Source: Pyrenophora tritici-repentis | Taxonomy: Eukaryota; Ascomycota; Dothideomycetes; Pleosporales; Pleosporaceae | NCBI RefSeq assembly: GCF_003171515.1 | Contig: NC_089393.1 | Coordinates: 2,170,001 to 2,234,000, forward strand | Length of the DNA: 64,000 nt | Direction: 5' to 3' | Shown here: positions 11,197 through 22,848 of the stretch, piece by piece | Numbering within the stretch: position 1 is the stretch's first letter | Layout of the letters: every line of letters starts with the position of its first letter | The notes under the pieces: generated by a model | Databases searched by the model: none | The model's input: only the letters and a program-made list of their open reading frames with translations | Told to the model about the DNA's origin: nothing | Program-made: the position numbers and the translations under genes

Positions 11197-13697
11197 ATGA
11201 ACTCGGAATTCGCCCGCTGGGATGTTGGCAAGCACCAATACGACAGACAATGGGACGCGCGACTGCCTGAAGCACATGCACCGCCCTGCGCACTCCCGTA
11301 TGCCTTTCCCGAGCCCTTTCCCCAGCTCTCGAATGGCTTTCAGCAACTGCAACTGGGCAAGGCCCCGCGAACACGAACCACGCCTGTCGTCTCGCGCACA
11401 CGCATCTCGAGACATGGCTCGCAGCCGAACCCTCCTCCCACACGACCCTCGTCTAGTGGGGGCGAAGGCAACATGATCCCATACCACAACCCTACGCATA
11501 CACGTCGATCCGAGTCCTACTCACACCCCTCCCCCCTCGACGACTTCCGCAAATCAAGACGATGGCCACCGAAAGGCTACAGATCCGAGGACGCATTGCA
11601 GCCGGCAGAGGCAGAGGACCTGATATGTGCTGGAGCCTCGTCATTCAAGGGATACTCGGATGCGATAGCGAATGCGCCCGCTGGGTACAATCGCTTCTAT
11701 GCCGTCATGGATGCCGAACATCAGAGTCGAACAGACCGCGCGCCATTCCAGCAACAGGCATATCGCGACATCTCGCTCAACATGACAGGCTCATCCGAAA
11801 GCCAGTTTCCATGGTTGGCTCATGAATACCCTTGCATGGCTTACGCATTCGGAAAGAGTGCTGGGACCACTACACTCAATTACTGGGTTGGCAAATCTGG
11901 CAGTAGCCATGCTCCAATGCAATATATTGGCGAGGAGAAGCCGCGCAAGATCAAGCTCCTACAGATATTGGACCGGTTACAGAAGCTAGAGAGTGGACTC
12001 AATGAAGATGTCAGTCTACAGCCATGTGCACGGTCTTTATGGTTCACATGTCCCTAACTTTTGCTCTGACAGGACCCCGAGGAGTTGTATCACTACTTGT
12101 ACGGAACGCTCATTGAAGACCCCGAACGATATGACGAGGAACGCCGTCATATTGGGATTGAACAGCAGATTACAGATCTCATCACAGTACTAAGTGATCC
12201 GCAGTGGATAGACTTTTCGCTGCCCAAGAACCAAGTTGTCGCAAAGTTCTTTGACTCGGATGATCAGCGAAAGAAGCAAGACTTCTTCCACCAATTGCTG
12301 CTCTCTGTGGAACTATATCTCAGGATTCATTCCAAGAACCATACGGACAAGGCGAAACGTAAGCTGATAATGCATTTGCCTCCAAGGATCACTTGGGACC
12401 TAGCTGTTGCGCAGCGCTGGCTCGAAAATATGGAGATTACAAAGACACGGACCTCGTCCACTCAAAGCACCTTTAGTTTTGAATTGAAGAGCAAGAACAG
12501 GCAAATTGAAGCATTGAGGATATTCGCTGCGACGCTCAAGTGGCCTAACATGGACGAGATCGAGTACGTTCTAGAAGAATCAGACGATAAAGAGAAGGCG
12601 CTCGAGGACCGATCTGCGGACGCAATGTCCTGGTTTTCTGGTATCATCTTACCAGGCCGGACTCTCCCATGGCTCATTATGAACAGTCTGATCGACTGTG
12701 ATCGGGATACTGGTGTTGCACTCAAGTATTTAACGCACATGCACCAAGCATCTGGATTTCAGTACCGAGCAAATACTTACTGGTCTTCGCAATGTATTGT
12801 TGGAAAAGTACTGGGAGCTGCACGTGGCGTGAAGCAGATCGCGGGATGGATAGGGCCTTGCATCTATACTCCGGACCTCAAGCGGACTGAGTCTGTAAAA
12901 GTCAGGCAACAAGAGTCCCCAGACCCTATCTTGGTAGAAAAAGATGTCGTCACTATGGACGTGCGTACCAATCCTCTAGGCCCGATAGAAGAGGACGCCG
13001 ATTACCCTGTTGATGACTACGAAGTACCCATGCCGGATACCGAGGACGTCACAGATCTGATTCGGATGGAGAAACTTCGCTTCGTACCCGTCAAGAATCA
13101 ATCAGAAGGCACTAGACATGCCACTGGCCCTCCAGTGGTCTTTGATGCGGCTATCTCATTTGCATGTGGCGGGGAGAGCTGGCCGATGAAGCTGCGATAC
13201 GATGTCAACTTCATCAATGCTTTCCCGTGCCATCAAGGTCCCCATGGTACGTTTTTTACATGCAGTAATTGACTAAACAAGTTCTAATCTTTCTAGTGCT
13301 CTTCTATGACTACGCCTACAAAGCCATCAAGATTGATGATGGTCTCGTAGACATCAAGGACTGGGGTTACCAATCGGGCCGCACACCACGCCCAACTTCG
13401 TCCAAATCTTCGCCGGGCAAAAAAGCCTTAGCATTACGTGATGAGCTGCAAAAGCACACTGCTCACGAACAGGTCACGAATGTACTTGCCATCGAGGCCC
13501 TCGGTGTCAGCGATAACGAGGTCTTCGCGAGAGCTTGGTGCGCACATCATGGCCACAGCGCCATTGTAGCGAACATCAAGGAGACTTGCATGGCCTGTGC
13601 AATACGGGAAGCGTATGCGGCATGTGTCTCGGTTGTCATTCTTACTGAGGGGGGTATCGTAAAGGAAAACGATACTGAGGTTTACGGGTATAGATGA
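11197..13697 (+). CDS. Unrecognised conserved-looking fungal protein, 795 aa
   Basis: I cannot name this protein. Three exons (11197-12009, 12073-13246, 13297-13697) join in frame to 795 aa. The first ~120 residues are Pro/Ser/Arg-rich and look disordered. The rest looks folded: a helix-rich central part (about 290-470) includes KLLQILDRLQKLESG, a run of charged helices, and SADAMSWFSGIILPGRTLPWLIMNSLIDCD. The C-terminal third carries DYPVDDYEVPMPDTEDV, a GPPVVFDAAISFACGGESWP segment, and a closing region with paired Cys (CMACAIREAYAAC). No signal peptide or transmembrane helix is seen. The gene ends in VYGYR. The splice junctions are ordinary (GT-AG, about 50-63 nt). A cytosolic or nuclear structural role is possible, but nothing in the sequence shows it. 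Confidence 0.82.
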
Positions 13698-14524
13698 AGA
13701 CTACACCAGGTTAAACTTGGCCCATGCACTGATCTCTTGGGCGGCATGCATTTGCATGGTATGCGTCTTTGCTCCGGCATTGTTCCGTTCCACGGACAGA
13801 TGACTTTCCTTTGTTTTTTTTTGTTCCTGGACTGGCATAGGGATGAGGTTGGTGGGTTGGGAGACAGGCATAATTACGACTGTAACGGTACTTGGGTGAT
13901 TGGGGAACTGGCTATGTAGTCATGTGTCACGAATATATGTCCTAGCATGTGTACAACATTTCATGATGTCTTCGAGATTCGCGATAACTAGATGTGTACA
14001 CCTAACAATGATGTGAGGTGGCCCATGAAGTTCTACAAGTGGGAGTAGTAGATATTTATAGGCGTGTCTAGTGCTTACAGTGTTCTTTGTACACTAGTAT
14101 GTCACCCGGGTGGTAGCCAGTGGTGATGGGCTCGTCACGTGGTGATAACGTTATCGCGGCTGCTCTGACGTTGCGCCGACAGGCGCGGCTATCTCCATGT
14201 CAAACTTCGCGACCATAGCCACGTACATGCTGCAAGACTATGCAACCAAGTCGGTATTACCTACAGACCCAACATCTCACCTGAGAGACACTTGAAGTTT
14301 GCCACCTGAATGCAGTGCAGGAAGTGACTGATACGCCATCGCGCCTTCCCCCCCGCAATTCCCGGCCTTGAAGCTGCTGTTACCTTCCATTGCGCCTACC
14401 GTCATTGACAAAGGCTTGTGCACCCAAAACTGAACCTCTTCGCCTGCACGACGACCATTAATCTGCGTCAGTCGGTTGTAGCACCGACCCATCACCAATC
14501 ACCCGCTCGCTTTCCGTCTGCGCC
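13698..14524. other. Intergenic region with decayed MITE
   Basis: No gene is seen between the 795-aa gene and the armadillo gene. Around 14015-14112 there is sequence resembling the small inverted-repeat element at 42660-42772 (listed separately). The rest shows nothing defined. Confidence 0.5.
14015..14112. mobile_element. Diverged MITE copy
   Basis: The right half (about 14063-14112) matches the right half of the element at 42660-42772: GTGTCTAGTG, TACAGTG, TTGTACACTAGTATG, then CACCCGGGTG. About 14 bases present in the other copy (TTAAGTATTTCATG) are missing here. The left half is only weakly similar. It is probably an old, partly deleted copy of the same family. Confidence 0.55.
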
Positions 14525-17500
14525 ATGGGCCGGTCAACGATCCCCCCGGCGCTCAATGAGCTCTCGAATCCCAGCACACCCGAAGCACAGGTTGCCGCGC
14601 TACAGAGCCTTAAGAACGAGATAGTCGGACATGAGCAGAGGAAGGAGCTGGCAGTGACACATGGTGTTGTGAAACCGCTCGCAGGATTGCTACGAGCGGA
14701 AGCGAGGAAAGGCGGCAAGAGAAGAAGGAACAATGCCACAAACGGACACGGCTCGAGTCTCTTCAGTGAGACTAGGAGGGGCATGGAGGAATGGACCACC
14801 GAGGACGAGCTGAGGTTCCAGGCCACACTCGTCGTTGGCAGTCTTGCGAATGGTGAGCGCGCAACGTCCAAGACTTCTGCGTGGAAACGTGTTAGCTAAT
14901 GCATGAGACATATAGGCGGTCCGGCATTCGTTGCACCATTGCTGGCCGGCGACGTACTATCCCCATTACTAGAAGCGCTGCGACCGAGCGAAACGCCCTC
15001 GAAGCTCGTCACCACAGCCCTCAAGACGCTCAATCAGATTGTCGACGCCGCTGTCCAGGAGAAGCCTTGGCTCGACATGTCAGACTCCTCTTCAAGATCT
15101 TCCCTCGCCTTTGCTTTCAACGAGTCGATATACACCCGGTCGGTCATTGAGAGTCTTGCCGAAATACTAGCACAGCCGGCAGGGACGTCAAAGGCCAACC
15201 AGCAGATAGAATCAGCAGTACGTCTCATAATGAAGACTTGTCAAGAAGATAGTCATAAGAAGATGCTGGTGGACGCGGGCATACTGGATCTCTTGGCTGA
15301 AAAACTTGCTGCTGTCGCTGCAATGGACGATCGCATACCCATAACTGAGGCCAAGCAATCACATTACGAGCAGCTCCCTCGTACCTGCTTATCTGATATT
15401 ATGGAAACCATATCAGCCATCATCAGGGACTCGCATTTCTACACGGCACGCTTCCTCTATTCACAACCAATACAGCAACTCTTCGGGTGGCCGAAAGAAC
15501 GCGCAACAGCAAACTTTGACCAAAGCAGTGCGTCACAAACACCGTCATGGGAGAAGCTTATACCGCGAGTACAGACAATGGCCAGCAAATCAGATCCGTA
15601 TATCAAACAATGGCCAGCTCTTGGTGCTTACCCTTCTGCAACAGGAGACAGCTACTCCCGGCTGGAGTCGCAGCAGCCCACTTCAAGTCGGAGCGTCATC
15701 ACAGATGAATCTGAGTCTCCGCTATTCATATGGCTGATGTATGTAGCGCGTCGGGGCGAAGGTAGAGAGAGGTTGTCTGCCTGTTGGCTACTAGCGTTGC
15801 TGAAGAAATTCGGTGACCGATGGCCTCTCAACGACCCATCAAAGACAACACGAGAGCGGCACTTTTCGTATCTGATCATTCCGTTGGTCGAGAAGATGAT
15901 TGAGGATTCAAGTCCAACGTCGGATCAGGTGAAGAAGGCTCATAACCTGAGCCCAGCGGCAAGGGAGGAACTGCGTTTCGTTTTAGAGCGCTCACCTGTG
16001 GTTCTTGCAGAGCTTGTTGCAGGCAATAAGTCGCTGCAGACAGCTGCAGTTCATGCTCGAACCCTACCCACGCTCATCCAAATCCTTAAGAAGTCGTTCG
16101 ATATACCCACAACATCATCTAAACCTCTCTGGCAGCCGAAATCCGCATCTCACGAGGTAAAAGACTCCGCGATCGACCCTGCATCTTCGACCCTTGGGCG
16201 ATCAGGACTTAACCCAGATCTATTACATGCATTCAGATACCGGGAGAGCGTTCTTCTCGCACTAGCGGCGATAGCCGGTGACCAAGATTCGTTGCGGAAG
16301 ATGGTAATCGAGATGGGCGCGGCAACGCACATCATCGAAGCACTAGTTCCGTACAACGAAAACAGCGAGCAGGGTGCGTCTTCTTCAGCAAAGGATGGCA
16401 ACCCCGACCCCGTACTCATTGCTGCCTGTAAAGTCACGCGGTCACTATCAAGATCAGTCAGTGTGCTCAGGACGAGCCTCATCGATCATGGCGTTGCACA
16501 GCCCATCTTTGAGCTTTTGACACATCCCAATGTCAAAGTACAGATTGCAGCTACTGAAGTCATCACTAACCTGGTCTTGGACGTGTCACCCATGCGAACG
16601 GTAAGTACAGCAATGACAGCCTAATCTTTCGCAAGCTAATATTGTCTAGGAGATTCTCGAGTCTGGAGTGCTGGGCACGTTGTGCGAGCAATGTCGATCG
16701 GCCAACTTTGACCTCCGATTTGGCAGTCTTTGGGCTTTGAAACATCTCTGCCTCGGGCTGCCTCATGCGATGAAAATTCAATGTTTGGACGAGCTCGGCG
16801 TGGGCTGGTTGGTACAAGTGCTAAATGGGGAGCCATCCAAACCAGCCATGGGCACACCCAACGCAGCTGGGGAGCAGGTTGATATTCTAAACGCAGTTGA
16901 TGAGCCTCGTATGGATGTGGATGAAGAGGCCTCTTCTGAAGACGATGATGCAATGACTGAAAGCATACCATCCATGCGCCGGCACCCGCGTTCCGGTTCA
17001 CGCTACACAAGTGCAACAAATATCCGCGATCGTTTGCAACAGATAAAGAATGATGAGCAGGATAATCGACTGAACGGAGAGCGCGACGATATTCGCATAC
17101 AGGAACAAGCTCTAGATTTTATCCGGAACTTTGTCTCGGAAGATAAAGCTTCTGGCGAGATGATTGATCACCTCCTCAAGACTTTCGGACACAGCCGGTT
17201 CTTTGAACTTCTTGATGCTAAGATCCGACCGAAGAACTCTTCCATGTCATCACAATCACAAGCCAGTCCTGGCACACCCAGCTACTGGCTGAGCAACAGC
17301 CACCGCACAACTTTCACACAACCTTCGAATAACCTCGCGCAACCCAATTGGGCCGCCTACCCTTCCACTGAACTTATATTGGCAACTATCTACATCCTTG
17401 TGCACCTTGCCAACGGCCGCCCACAACATCGCTCGCTCCTAATCTCTCAAACTACACTGATGCAACATGTTCTCCCGCTTTTTTCACATCCACGCCGAGA

Positions 17501-17837
17501 TGTCCGCGTAGCTTGTGCATGGATGCTACACAATCTTGTGTGGATAGAAGACCACACCGATGAAGCAGCAACAAGAGAACGTGCAATGAGCCTGAGACAA
17601 CTCGGCTTCGAGGAAGGCGCAAAGCAACTAGGTCGCGATATGGACCTTGATGTCAAACAACGGGCCATTGTTAGTATCGAGCAATTCGACAAGTTGCTCA
17701 ATGGCGGCCACGGTCGGAGTGGCTTCGCTAGTCCCGGTGGTTATGGTGGTGGTGATGGTGGTGGTGTTGGCGGGTTGGGAGGAATGAGCGGTAGACTGGG
17801 TGGAATGCCTGGATGGAGGAACGACTCTCGGGGCTGA
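14525..17837 (+). CDS. Armadillo-repeat protein, Vid28/Gid5 (ARMC8) like
   Basis: This is a predicted scaffold subunit of the GID/CTLH ubiquitin ligase, which in yeast marks gluconeogenic enzymes such as fructose-1,6-bisphosphatase for degradation after glucose is restored. There are three exons: 14525-14852, 14916-16600 and 16650-17837, giving 1066 aa. The protein is built almost entirely of armadillo-type helical repeats. They start with a repeat around ALQSLKNEIVGHEQRKELAV. They continue through ALAAIAGDQDSLRKMVIEMG and ATEVITNLVLDVSPM, and end in RRDVRVACAWMLHNLVW followed by RERAMSLRQLGFEEGAKQL. That last segment is what links it to Vid28/ARMC8. An acidic Asp/Glu/Ser insert and a basic stretch lie near residues 760-800. 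The extreme C-terminus is Gly-rich. The ATG lies in a good context (GCGCCATGG). Confidence 0.85.
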
Positions 17838-18262
17838 TGGAATTTGTACTGATGCATTTTCTGGCGCGTTAATGTTTGCATCAGCGTGGGTATTTGTAAC
17901 GGTATACGGTCGAGCGATGGAAATTGCTAATATTCGGATTTGATCTGAATGAATGAGAGGGCGTGGCGGATACATCAATGAATCCTGCTTCTTCGTATGC
18001 GGTTGCTGTGTTGTCGCAGGCTGTTTACTGCGTCCTTAATGTCGTGGCAAGACTTGGGATCTTGTAGATAGATCGAAGATATGCATGGCGGCCGAGATTT
18101 TGATATAACCCACTGTATTAAAAGCATGTGGGAATGAATCGTATGTAGTTCTAGCGCCCAAAATCCTTGAGGAACAGTGTCATGAGATACACACCCTCTC
18201 TAGCAACATCTTACACTCACATAACATGGCCTCCCCGCGCTTAGAATTTTCGGGCTGCCGCA
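17838..18262. other. Downstream spacer before the repeat region
   Basis: This stretch holds the 3' region of the armadillo gene and the transition to the AT-rich repeat block. No gene or structured element is visible. Confidence 0.5.
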
Positions 18263-18790
18263 TATATAAACTGTTCTTTTCTCTCTTCTCTCCTCTTCTC
18301 CTATACTCTACACTTCTTTCTGAAAAGCCTATAGTTTCTAAAACTTGGACAACATCGGAAATGTCTTTCTTTCCACTTCTTGAAAATAAAAAATGTTTGG
18401 ATAGGAAGGAATGTTTGTTTTCATACTTTCTAAACAAAGCGTCGCAAAACGTATGTGGCTATTTGCGGTTCCTAAAAAAATGGAGTCGCTATACCTATGT
18501 ATTCCTTTGTAGTTTCTAAAACTCAAACATAAGCACAGATGTGCTTCTTCCTATTTCTAAAAATCCGCAATGGTATCACAACATGTGTTCCTTCCCGTTT
18601 CTGAAAATCCGTCCTTATATATTTAAATGTGTTTCCTTCCTGTTTTTAAAAAATGTCACTTCAATCTCAAAATGTGTTTCTTTCCGACTTTAAATTGGTA
18701 TATCCTAAAAAAGAATGGTTCTGCCTTTCTCCTCCTTTCTTGTTCCTTAAAATCCCTCGAAATTCCCTAGTTTACCGTTTGAAAAATCAA
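18263..18790. repeat. Degenerate ~44-bp tandem array with TATA/CT-tract leader
   Basis: It begins with TATATAAA (18263-18270) and a ~50-nt pyrimidine tract. A degenerate unit then recurs, of the form ATGTGTTTCCTTCC-(T/G)TTTCTAAAAATCC. Unit starts can be read near 18453, 18500, 18539, 18583, 18625, 18671 and 18715, so spacing is 39-47 bp. The short open frames here are by-products of the repeat. There is no coding evidence. Confidence 0.7.
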
Positions 18791-19587
18791 AAGTTGTGAG
18801 CCACAGATTTCATAACTGCGGCTTTCTGTGGTTTCCGAAAAAAGTGTTCTGTGGTTTCGAAACTGCTTGAAAATCAACTTAAGAAGAGACTATGGCTGTG
18901 GCTTTCTGTTTTTTTCTCTAAAAGAGCCATGTTGTACGGTATTAAAAGACGCATCCGATAGCGTTATGTGTAACTGCGGATTTCTGCGGATTTCTAGACA
19001 CGTGGTTTATATAAGACCGAGGATAAAAATCGCGCACTGAATAGCTATATGAGTGTGGCTTTCACTGGTTTTCTAGAAATTCATCTATAATGGGATCTGA
19101 ATTACTTGAAAAGACTAGTTAACACGAACTTACGGGTGCTGTTCCCTGGATTTTTCTAAACACCTGATTTCTATGAAACCGATAAATTCGCTTTCATCAC
19201 GCTAATGGGTGTGATTCTCTCTGTGTTTCTAAAAAAATTCTTTTGTACGGTATTTGAAATACTTGAAAATTCAGAGAAGTTTAGATATGGGTGTGGCTTT
19301 TCGGGAATTCCCCCGCACCTGGTTCCATGATACTGTGGATAGAAAATCATCGATAGACTCGTCACATGCTGCGGTTCTCTCTGGTTTTCTGAAAAGAAAA
19401 AAGCCACATTCATTGATGTTCAAAATATTTCAAAATGTCAAAGCATATCGAGGTATGGGTGCTGCTTCCTGGAGGTTTCTATGTATTATTATTTTTTACG
19501 AAGGAGGCTAAAATCTACATAAAGCCTCTGTATGACTGACTGCGGCTTTGCTGGGGTTCCTGAAATCATTCGGTGATATTTGAAACA

Positions 19588-19642
19588 ACGTGGTTGGCAA
19601 GCGAGTCGGTCAGACAAGCGAGTCGGTCACCCCACCAACTTT
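19588..19642 (+). repeat. Left terminal inverted repeat of the transposon
   Basis: This 55-bp sequence starts ACGTGGTTGGCAAGCGAG and matches the reverse complement of 21390-21444 at every position. It includes two direct copies of a 15-bp motif. Confidence 0.93.
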
Positions 19643-19668
19643 AATCACCTACTCTATCTCAACACATA

Positions 19669-21324
19669 ATGCCTCCACGCCGCGCTCCTCTTGTGCCTTC
19701 AAATGAAGCAGATATTCAGCTTGCTCTCTTATCTATAGATTCTGCCCAAATTCAGAGTACGCGACGCGCTGCTACAGTCTTCGATATCCCAAAATCAACC
19801 CTAATTGACCGGCGCGCTGGAAAGCGCGCGCGACGCGATTGCCAGCCTAACTCAAGGAAGCTTACCCAGAGAGAAGAGGAGGTGATTGTTAGCTATATAC
19901 TTCATCTAGATCAGCGCGGGTTTGCGCCTACCTACGCAGCTGCACGCGATATGGCTGATAAGCTGCTGGCTGCGCGCGGCGCTGGCCAGGTTGGGCAGAA
20001 GTGGCCAGCCAACTTTGTCAAGCGGACAGATAGTCTTCGGACGTGTTTCAACCGAGCGTACGATAGGCAGAGAGCTCTCTGTGAGAATCCAGCCCTTATT
20101 AGAAGCTGGTTTGAGCTTATAGAGAAGACAAAGGCTGAGCTTGGTATCTGCGATGAGGATATATACAACTTTGATGAAGCTGGCTTTATGATGGGCAAGA
20201 TTACAACGCAGCTAGTTATAACAGGAGCAGAGAGGAGAGGCAGGCCGAAGACTCTTCAGCCAGGCAATCGCGAGTGGGTAACGCTGATCGCTGCTATCAG
20301 CGCTGCTGGCTGGTCAGTCCCACCGTTCCTCATCTTCGCTGGCCAGTACCACCTATTAGCCTGGTACGAGGAAGCTGAGATCCCACGCGACTGGGCAATC
20401 GCAGTCAGCGACAATGGCTGGACAAATAATGAGCTTGGAGTTGAGTGGCTAAAGCACTTCAACGCTCACACGCAGGCTCGTACTATAGGCGCGCGTCGCC
20501 TGCTTATTATTGATGGCCATAAGAGCCACCAATCTCTAGCGTTCTAGGAGCTCTGCAAGGAGAACAATATCTATACGCTCTGTATGCCTCCTCACTCATC
20601 TCACCTACTCCAGCCACTTGATGTTGGCTGCTTCTCGCCATTGAAGCGCGCGTACAGCCGTGAGGTGGAGAGCCTCATGCGCAACCACATCAACCACATC
20701 ACCAAGCTAGAGTTTCTGCCAGCATTCAAGATAGCATTTGATCAAGCGTTCACGCCAGCCAACATCTGCTCAGCCTTCCGCGGCGCAGGCCTTGTTCCTC
20801 TACAACCAGAGGCTGTTCTATCAAAGCTAGATGTACAGCTGCGTACACCTACTCCTCCAGCAGCAGCTCTGCCAGAGGCTCCCTGGGTAGCTCAAACGCC
20901 GAGCAACGCGCGTGAGCTTGAAGCTCAGTCAAGCCTAATACGTGAGCGCGTGCGCCAGCACAAGAGCTCATCACCAGCATCAATTATTGAGGCAATTGAC
21001 CAGCTGAAGAAGGGCGCTGAGGTGATAATGCTCTCTGCTGAGCTAATGCGCGATCGGATCTCCAGTCTTGAGAAGGCTAACAGCGCAGCCTCAGCGCGTA
21101 GGCGGCGCTCTAAAAGGCGTATACAGAAGCACGGAGTACTTATAAAAGGAACTGGAGAGGATATACTAGCTCAAAATGAGGCTGACCAGCAGATTGCTCA
21201 TGAAGAGCGTCGAGGAGGAGCGCGATCAGGCCTCAGCCAGCGCGCTCAAAGGCGCTGCACTAGATGCAAAGAGACCGGGCACAACTCGCGCACATGCAAC
21301 ACTAATACTATTAATATAGAGTAG
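19669..21324 (+). pseudogene. Pogo/Fot1 transposase with one in-frame stop
   Basis: This is a DDE-type transposase gene of 552 codons, open except for a TAG at 20545-20547 (codon 293). The N-terminal ~120 residues carry helix-turn-helix DNA-binding segments (RRAATVFDIPKSTLIDRRAG and a CENP-B-like second part ending WPANFVKR). The catalytic domain shows Asp169 (NFDEAGF), Asp282 (IIDGHKSH) and Asp318 (QPLDVGCFSPLK), a DD35D spacing. The C-terminus is basic and ends in a zinc knuckle, CTRCKETGHNSRTC (C-x2-C-x4-H-x4-C). The stop lies just after the second Asp, where CAG to TAG is the simplest change. Both halves are otherwise free of stops and frameshifts. The product as written would lack the third catalytic Asp, so this copy is probably inactive unless read through. 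Confidence 0.9.
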
Positions 21325-21389
21325 TCTACTATATCAATATCTAGCAATAATATTATCGTGTTGTTGAGATATATCGCTTTAAAGTTGCA

Positions 21390-21444
21390 AAAGTTGGTGG
21401 GGTGACCGACTCGCTTGTCTGACCGACTCGCTTGCCAACCACGT
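21390..21444 (-). repeat. Right terminal inverted repeat of the transposon
   Basis: This is the exact reverse complement of 19588-19642, followed by TA. Confidence 0.93.
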
Positions 21445-22006
21445 TACTTGAAATATGGAAAAGACTTTGGAATGAGGGTTGTTTCCTATAGTTTTCCAAG
21501 TCTCTGGTTCCGTTAAAAAACACTTGCTATCCAAGGGTGACTATGGCTCTTCCTAGTTTCCCGAAATCTTACATTCTGTGCTATTTGAGAAACTTGAAAC
21601 GACAGTTGGACAGCTGCATGACGCGGCTTTTTGTGGTTTTTCCAACACCTATTTTCTATAAGACCGGGGATAAAATCTTGTACACATCAGAGCCATGGCT
21701 GCGGTTTCTGGTTTCCCAAACATTCCATCTTCTATACTACTGAAAATACTTAAAAAAGCTACAACCGACGTGTTTTATGACTGTGGTGCTCTGGTGGTGT
21801 GCGCCTACTAAAAAAATCACCGACGTGTACTATATGACTTTTCCCGCTTCTGCTCGGGGGAGTATAGAATATACATACGCGGTTCTGATGGCGTTGAGTC
21901 CTCTCTTCTGGACACATTGGAGCTCATCTAATCATCAAAATGTTTTGGAACGTTTTAAAAAGGTTATCTTCCTTGAGTATGTTGGAAGTACTGAGTCAGT
22001 GTGGTG

Positions 22007-22840
22007 TATATAAAGCTTCTTCTGCTATTCTTCCTCCCTTCCTTCTTTCCTCACACACACAAAGTTCTACTTTCTTACTTTCTCAAAAAGCTGCCGAAAA
22101 ACTATGGATGTAGCTGCCTTCCTTAAAATTACTCATAGACATCCTGATGTTCCTGCCCTTTCCTAAAAGCTTATGGAAAAGATGCAGAAGTGTCTGCCTT
22201 TCTCGGAATTATCATCGACTTCCTGGATGTTCCTACCTTTCTCCAAAGTACCTTTCCAAGTCTATATATCCTAGTCTTCCTTAAACGCTTTGTGGAGATA
22301 TTAATGTCCCTGTCTTCTTCTAAAAAACTATACGCAAAATCTCCTTAATACCCCTGACTTTCTCATAGTCTACCTATACCTTTACATGTCTCTATCTTTC
22401 GAAAAGCCCTCTACAACCCTCATCTCTCTCCCTCTCCCTCTCTCTCCTTCTTAAAATCCTGACATATCTGTCTATGTCTGCGTCCTCTCCCTCCCTCTAA
22501 AAAACGGCTTGCTCCTCCTTCATGTTCTGGGCCTTTCCCCCTCTCCCCTCTATATCTTCAAACTTCTAAAAATTCAACGTGCGTTCCCCGACTAAAAAAC
22601 TATGGACGTTCTCTGAACATATAAAATTCTTAAAATCACTGCCGTTCCCTCTCTATCTCTATGGGTTCAAATGGCCCTTATTCTGCCGGATGAGACTTTG
22701 TGGGGGTAAAATAGTCACAAACAATGCTCATGTTGTGTGCAAAGCAGCAGAATTATTTGAAAAAAAAGGTTACCAGAAGCTATGATGGAGAGTGGTCGAG
22801 CCTGTACAAAACATACACGTGATGATTGAAACGAGGTCCT
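22007..22840. repeat. Second TATA/CT-tract module with ~40-bp tandem units
   Basis: TATATAAA at 22007-22014 is followed by a long pyrimidine tract. Degenerate units of the form (A/G)ATGT-CCTGCCTTTCC-TAAAA then start near 22107, 22146, 22187, 22225, 22266, 22303, 22347 and 22384. Spacing is 37-44 bp. From 22430 it grades into CT-rich sequence with CTCTCCCTC runs. No coding evidence is seen. Confidence 0.65.
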
Positions 22841-22848
22841 ACCGGGGG

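Larger units (their letters stand above)
19588..21444 (+). mobile_element. Fot1/Pogo-type DNA transposon
   Basis: This is a 1857-bp element bounded by perfect 55-bp terminal inverted repeats (19588-19642 and 21390-21444). Each repeat contains two direct copies of CAAGCGAGTCGGTCA, likely transposase-binding sites. The right flank has TA (21445-21446), the target duplication expected for the Tc1/mariner-Pogo group. The left flank has CA (19586-19587), one transition away. The element sits in a type-B spacer of the satellite array. Other spacers of that type read GTATTTGAAATACTTGAAAA uninterrupted, so the empty site is visible in the neighbouring repeats. It carries one gene, whose start codon is only 26 bp inside the left repeat. 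Confidence 0.92.
18800..21840. repeat. Degenerate satellite array, ~80-bp unit, ~160-bp dimer, split by a transposon
   Basis: A core resembling ATGRSTGYGGCTTTCTCTGG followed by TTTTCTRAAA recurs near 18811, 18893, 18966, 19050, 19132, 19204, 19288, 19368, 19453 and 19534. After removing the 19588-21444 element it continues near 21473, 21540, 21620, 21693 and 21776. Spacing is 67-85 bp. From 18966 the sequence between cores alternates between two types. Type A contains CACCTGGTTTCTAT and AGACCG-GGATA. Type B contains TTGTACGGTATTTGAAATAC and TTGAAAA. The true repeat is therefore a dimer of roughly 150-165 bp. Positions were read by eye. Confidence 0.75.

Noticed and set aside
18226..18519. 97-codon frame starting MASPRLEF
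   Set aside because: It lies wholly in the degenerate tandem repeat and shows only the pyrimidine-rich unit translated as Leu/Phe/Ser.
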